Source: G963662675 sp963662675
Lineage (GTDB): Bacteria; Bacteroidota; Bacteroidia; Bacteroidales; Prolixibacteraceae
Direction: 5' to 3'
Assembly (NCBI GenBank): GCA_963662675.2
Contig: CAXXHP010000002.1
Span: 124,001-188,000 of the forward strand
DNA length: 64,000 nucleotides
Below, piece after piece: positions 60,924 through 64,000 of the stretch. Under the pieces are notes generated by a model, which saw nothing but the letters and a program-made list of their open reading frames with translations, ran no database searches and was not told the origin of the DNA. The position numbers and the translations under genes are program-made. Numbering within the stretch: the first letter of the stretch is position 1; each line of letters starts with the position of its first letter.

Positions 60924-63900
60924 TTAGTTGTTCAAATTGTTAATATATTCTCGGTATATTTTATCATAATAATTGCGCAATTTATAATTATTATAACGAA
61001 TATCCTCAATAATTGTCTTTTCTCCATGCTTATACTCAAAAAATTCCACCGGGTTACTATAGAATTCATCATCTGCGGTTTTTGATTCACGCTCATCCTC
61101 AACATCTCTTTCCATTTCAGATTTCTCTGCTTTCAATAACTTGTCTAGAATCAAATTTTGTCTATTAATCATGGTGGTTGTAATCGATTTATTCATCAGA
61201 TCTACCCTATTTTGTTCATTAAGCAATTCCATTTGTTTAAGTTGCTCTTTTGCTGAACTTCCAACTTCGCTATTATTCAACATTTCACTTATCATTTGCT
61301 GAATCATTTCTTGTTGAATAAGCGATTTTCCAATCTGCTGTTTCAAATTTTTACCATCGCCATTTTTCATTTGTTCTATCATTTGCTGCATTTGATCCTT
61401 TAATGATTGTTGTGCCTCTTTCAACATATTCATTCCAGATTTTCCTTCTCCTTGCTTATCGGATTCCTGATCGCCACCCCCCATTTGTTTTTCGAGATTT
61501 TCTAAAGATTCATTAAGAAATAATGCCATTTCGTTTATTGATGTCATACTATTTTGCTGAAAACGTTGAGCGCTGCTAATATTTCCTTCAACAAGTTCAT
61601 CTAAAGATTTTCCCAATGAATAATCTAACTTTAATAACTCACCATTTACCTTCGAACTAATTGAAGGCGTTCTGTTTGCAAGTGCATATAAAGAATCTTT
61701 GACTACTTCGCTTTGATCAACCAATTTGTTTTGATATGATATGATTGAATTAAAACTCGGATCATTCATATTTGTTCCAACAGACAAAACCATCACATTT
61801 TCCTGATTCACTGACATATAAATCAAATTATCTAAAATTTGTTTTAAATTTTGAATGTTCTCAGTATTTTGTTGCTTATTGTTATTCAAGAGCATTTGAA
61901 TTAAAGAAAAAGATAAGTTTTTAATCAAATCAATATTGTCTTCAATATTGTCTTCTGCTTTTTTTCTGCGATTTTTATCTAACCACTCAATGGTACTGGT
62001 ATACTTTTCAATAATCTCTTCAAATTCTTTTTCTACAGAAAATAAATTCATAGGTTTTTCTAGAGATTCATTTAGTTCGTTTACCAATTTCATTTCATCT
62101 TTCAACACATTCAGTAATTCTTTATTCTCTTTCTCTTTACTTTTTATGTCATCTAAAATATCACTATTTTCAAGCTCAAATAAATTAACATTTTCATTCT
62201 CATAAGTTTCTTCTAATATTTGAATAACCTTCTCAATTTTCTGCTCAATTTTCATTCGTTTAAGCATTTGCAGATTTCTTTCTAATTGTTGAGAAAGATC
62301 TTCCAAAGACATTTCATTATCATCTATCAATTCATTAAACTTCGATTGATCAAATTCCTCAGCCAATTTATTGAATTCTTCAAATAAAGCCTTTAATTCA
62401 TCGTTCATTACTTCATTTAAAAGCTCTTCTATCTGTTGTTGTTGTTTCAAAATCTCTTCCTTTTCATCAGTAAAAGAATTCATCATACTGTTCATTTCTG
62501 AATTTTGCTTTTTAACCTGATCCAAAACATTTTCTAATTGAGTTTTTTTATCAATAATCTCATTCATCAACTGCTGCTTTTCCCAATCAGAAATATCTTC
62601 ACTTATACTTTTATATTTGAGCTCTTCTATCGATTCTTCAAGTTTATTACTCAATTCTAAACTCTTTTCAACTAAACTTTGAATATCACTAAATAATTGA
62701 TTATCTGATAATAACAACTCTTTTTTTGAAGGAAAATTAAATTGAAAAACTTCGGAAGTGGTTTTCTTATTATTATGGAAGTAGTCATTATCGCTTACTG
62801 TAAAATAATACGTTATATCGCTTCCTAAATTTTCAACATCTTTAAAATCAAAAGTGAAGTAAAAGTCTTGCTCATTCAAATTATTAAGGATATGAAGAGT
62901 ATTTGCGCTATCCTTTTGGTTGATATTCATATTAAATGTTAAACCAGAAAAACCATAATCATCTAAAATAGTTCCTTTAAAATAAAAGCGTGAATAATTT
63001 GTTGAATCACGAAGTTGAACTACGTTTATATCCGGATATAAATCGGAGATAACCTCAATATTAAAATTCAATATATCTTCTATTGTAAAATGTTTATTTT
63101 TTAATGAAACTGAATATGATTCATCATTTGTAATTAAATGCTCCACAAATATTTCATCTTCTTCATATTTACCAAATATCTCATCATTATTAAATGAAAC
63201 CTTTAAACTATCAGTATCAATTACTTTAAATATCCATTTAAGTTGGGTTCCATATGGTATTTGTAAATCACCAATATTCTTTAAAGTTTCTTTTGCATGC
63301 TTTGTATAAACCGGAGGTGAAATTTGAACTGAATAATTAAGTATAGATGGGTTTGGCAAAATTGTAAGTTTATAATTATTTGACACATAATTTAAATCTG
63401 TAAAAAAGAATGATAAATTATTATGAACTTGATCCAACTTATATGTAAAATATTCATTTTCATTTGACATTAAAAATTTATTGCCTCCAATACTTACATA
63501 TAAATTATCTGGTACTTCTCTACCCTCACAAAGCACAGTTAACTCTATTGATTTTCCTTTCTGAACAGAAAGATTTTCATTAAGGAGCAAAAATGTAAAA
63601 GGAGCCGGTTTAAAAAATACCTTATTGAAATTTATTATTCTTACAGTAGATTCATAATATAATCCAGGAAAAGTAAAGTATAAGGCTGTACATGAAACAA
63701 AAGAAAAAACAAGTAAATAAAACAACTTTCTAAGCTTATTTTTATCAATAACCTCTGTAAAATTTAATAGCCTTATTTTACTAATTTTATTATCAATACT
63801 TGCCCATACCAATTCATTATCATAACTATTTTCTTCGGCAAGCTCTATAATATTAAAGAGTTTATCTTCAATCTCTCCAAAATGATTACTAATAATAATT

Positions 63901-64000
63901 GATGCCTTTTTAAAACTTATAGGTTTTAATAAACCTATAAGTTTTAAAACTGGAATAAATACAAACCATATACTAAGAACTAAAATGAATAAAAGCGTAA
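60924..64000 (-). CDS. DUF4175-family membrane protein (5' end beyond window)
   Basis: The frame is open from the stop at 60924 to the right edge, giving at least 1025 residues without the start. At the N-terminal side a first membrane helix (LLFILVLSIWFVFIPVL) precedes a short helical segment and a second helix (FYLLVFSFVSCTALYFTF). A periplasmic beta-rich region follows (about 400 residues). Then comes a very long coiled-coil part rich in Glu, Lys, Asn and Gln (for example ILKQQQQIEELLNEVMNDEL), a Met/Gln-rich stretch (SLKDQMQQMIEQMKNGDG) and a charged C-terminus. The function of DUF4175 is unknown. A TTG at 63812 is not the start, since coding continues upstream. Confidence 0.85.
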   Translation of the reverse strand, partial: TLLFILVLSIWFVFIPVLKLIGLLKPISFKKASIIISNHFGEIEDKLFNIIELAEENSYDNELVWASIDNKISKIRLLNFTEVIDKNKLRKLFYLLVFSFVSCTALYFTFPGLYYESTVRIINFNKVFFKPAPFTFLLLNENLSVQKGKSIELTVLCEGREVPDNLYVSIGGNKFLMSNENEYFTYKLDQVHNNLSFFFTDLNYVSNNYKLTILPNPSILNYSVQISPPVYTKHAKETLKNIGDLQIPYGTQLKWIFKVIDTDSLKVSFNNDEIFGKYEEDEIFVEHLITNDESYSVSLKNKHFTIEDILNFNIEVISDLYPDINVVQLRDSTNYSRFYFKGTILDDYGFSGLTFNMNINQKDSANTLHILNNLNEQDFYFTFDFKDVENLGSDITYYFTVSDNDYFHNNKKTTSEVFQFNFPSKKELLLSDNQLFSDIQSLVEKSLELSNKLEESIEELKYKSISEDISDWEKQQLMNEIIDKKTQLENVLDQVKKQNSEMNSMMNSFTDEKEEILKQQQQIEELLNEVMNDELKALFEEFNKLAEEFDQSKFNELIDDNEMSLEDLSQQLERNLQMLKRMKIEQKIEKVIQILEETYENENVNLFELENSDILDDIKSKEKENKELLNVLKDEMKLVNELNESLEKPMNLFSVEKEFEEIIEKYTSTIEWLDKNRRKKAEDNIEDNIDLIKNLSFSLIQMLLNNNKQQNTENIQNLKQILDNLIYMSVNQENVMVLSVGTNMNDPSFNSIISYQNKLVDQSEVVKDSLYALANRTPSISSKVNGELLKLDYSLGKSLDELVEGNISSAQRFQQNSMTSINEMALFLNESLENLEKQMGGGDQESDKQGEGKSGMNMLKEAQQSLKDQMQQMIEQMKNGDGKNLKQQIGKSLIQQEMIQQMISEMLNNSEVGSSAKEQLKQMELLNEQNRVDLMNKSITTTMINRQNLILDKLLKAEKSEMERDVEDERESKTADDEFYSNPVEFFEYKHGEKTIIEDIRYNNYKLRNYYDKIYREYINNLNN
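63908..63949 (-). repeat. Perfect hairpin inside the DUF4175 coding sequence
   Basis: A 19-bp perfect inverted repeat (63908-63926 with 63931-63949; core AACTTATAGGTTT) around the four-base loop TAAT. It is read through in frame as part of the segment after the first membrane helix (LKLIGLLKPISFKK). Confidence 0.85.

Noticed and set aside
63810..63812. TTG as the start of the DUF4175 protein
   Set aside because: The frame continues open to the window edge and encodes a plausible membrane helix, so the gene is simply cut by the edge.
1..64000. CRISPR arrays, insertion sequences, integrases or prophage genes
   Set aside because: No regularly spaced direct repeats and no transposase, integrase or phage structural gene was found; the palindromic intergenic elements carry no coding sequence.

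Overview
The window is AT-rich chromosomal DNA of a member of the Bacteroidota, most likely a free-living or facultatively anaerobic relative of the Bacteroidales/Marinilabiliales. The evidence is a TonB-dependent receptor with a CarboxypepD_reg-like N-terminus, ECF sigma/FecR pairs, STN domains, a type IX secretion C-terminal domain, DUF4175, DUF4421 and DUF3575 proteins, and many promoters of the Bacteroidota TTTG / TAnnTTTG type. No transposase, integrase, phage gene or CRISPR array was seen. The DNA reads as core chromosome with some lineage-specific operons.

Layout. 1-6.3 kb: polA (cut by the left edge), queD and an ArsR-type regulator on the minus strand, a plus-strand polyprenyl synthase, then deoC, a MazG-like hydrolase and dtd. 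6.4-9.8 kb: TonB receptor and lipoate-protein ligase. 10-17.1 kb (minus): a five-gene operon of ECF sigma factor, FecR anti-sigma factor, an STN/aspartyl-protease/PDZ fusion, an STN/CarboxypepD protein and an MG2 (macroglobulin-like) protein. 17.3-25.1 kb (plus): small barrel protein, tRNA-Leu(CAA), lone receiver protein, dCMP deaminase, CtpA-type protease, a second ECF sigma gene with a probable membrane regulator, two paralogous barrel proteins and peptidase E. 25.2-27.6 kb (minus): rbfA, methyltransferase and LolC/E-like permease. 27.6-35.1 kb: a candidate small RNA, trpS, a membrane AraC regulator, a T9SS-sorted protein, a tail-fibre-like secreted protein and a TPR histidine kinase.

35.1-43.6 kb (minus) is the most informative region. 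A SAM-I riboswitch with its own consensus promoter precedes a COG1900/DUF39 homocysteine-forming protein, a NIL-domain ferredoxin, a UPF0280 (COG2122) protein, metH, a small membrane protein, metF and an unknown protein. It reads as a complete route from sulfide and an aspartate-derived precursor through homocysteine to methionine, of the kind described in methanogens and other anaerobes. Related hairpin repeats sit at four of its gene junctions.

44-54.6 kb: DUF3575 barrel, selU-selD (tRNA 2-selenouridine), a GltB-like FMN protein with an unusual N-terminal cysteine cluster, cysS, tdh, DUF4421, xthA and rsgA. 54.6-64 kb (minus): DUF4175 protein (cut by the right edge), an RsbW-like ATPase, ybeY, mnmG, ade and uvrC. 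A perfect 16-bp parS-like palindrome lies immediately 3' of mnmG and a 15/16 match lies 6 kb away, suggesting that this stretch may be in the origin/partition region.

Several starts were shortened because the longest open frame began inside a promoter element or repeat. Several promoters place the -7 box only 4-5 bases before the ATG, which predicts leaderless or near-leaderless mRNAs.
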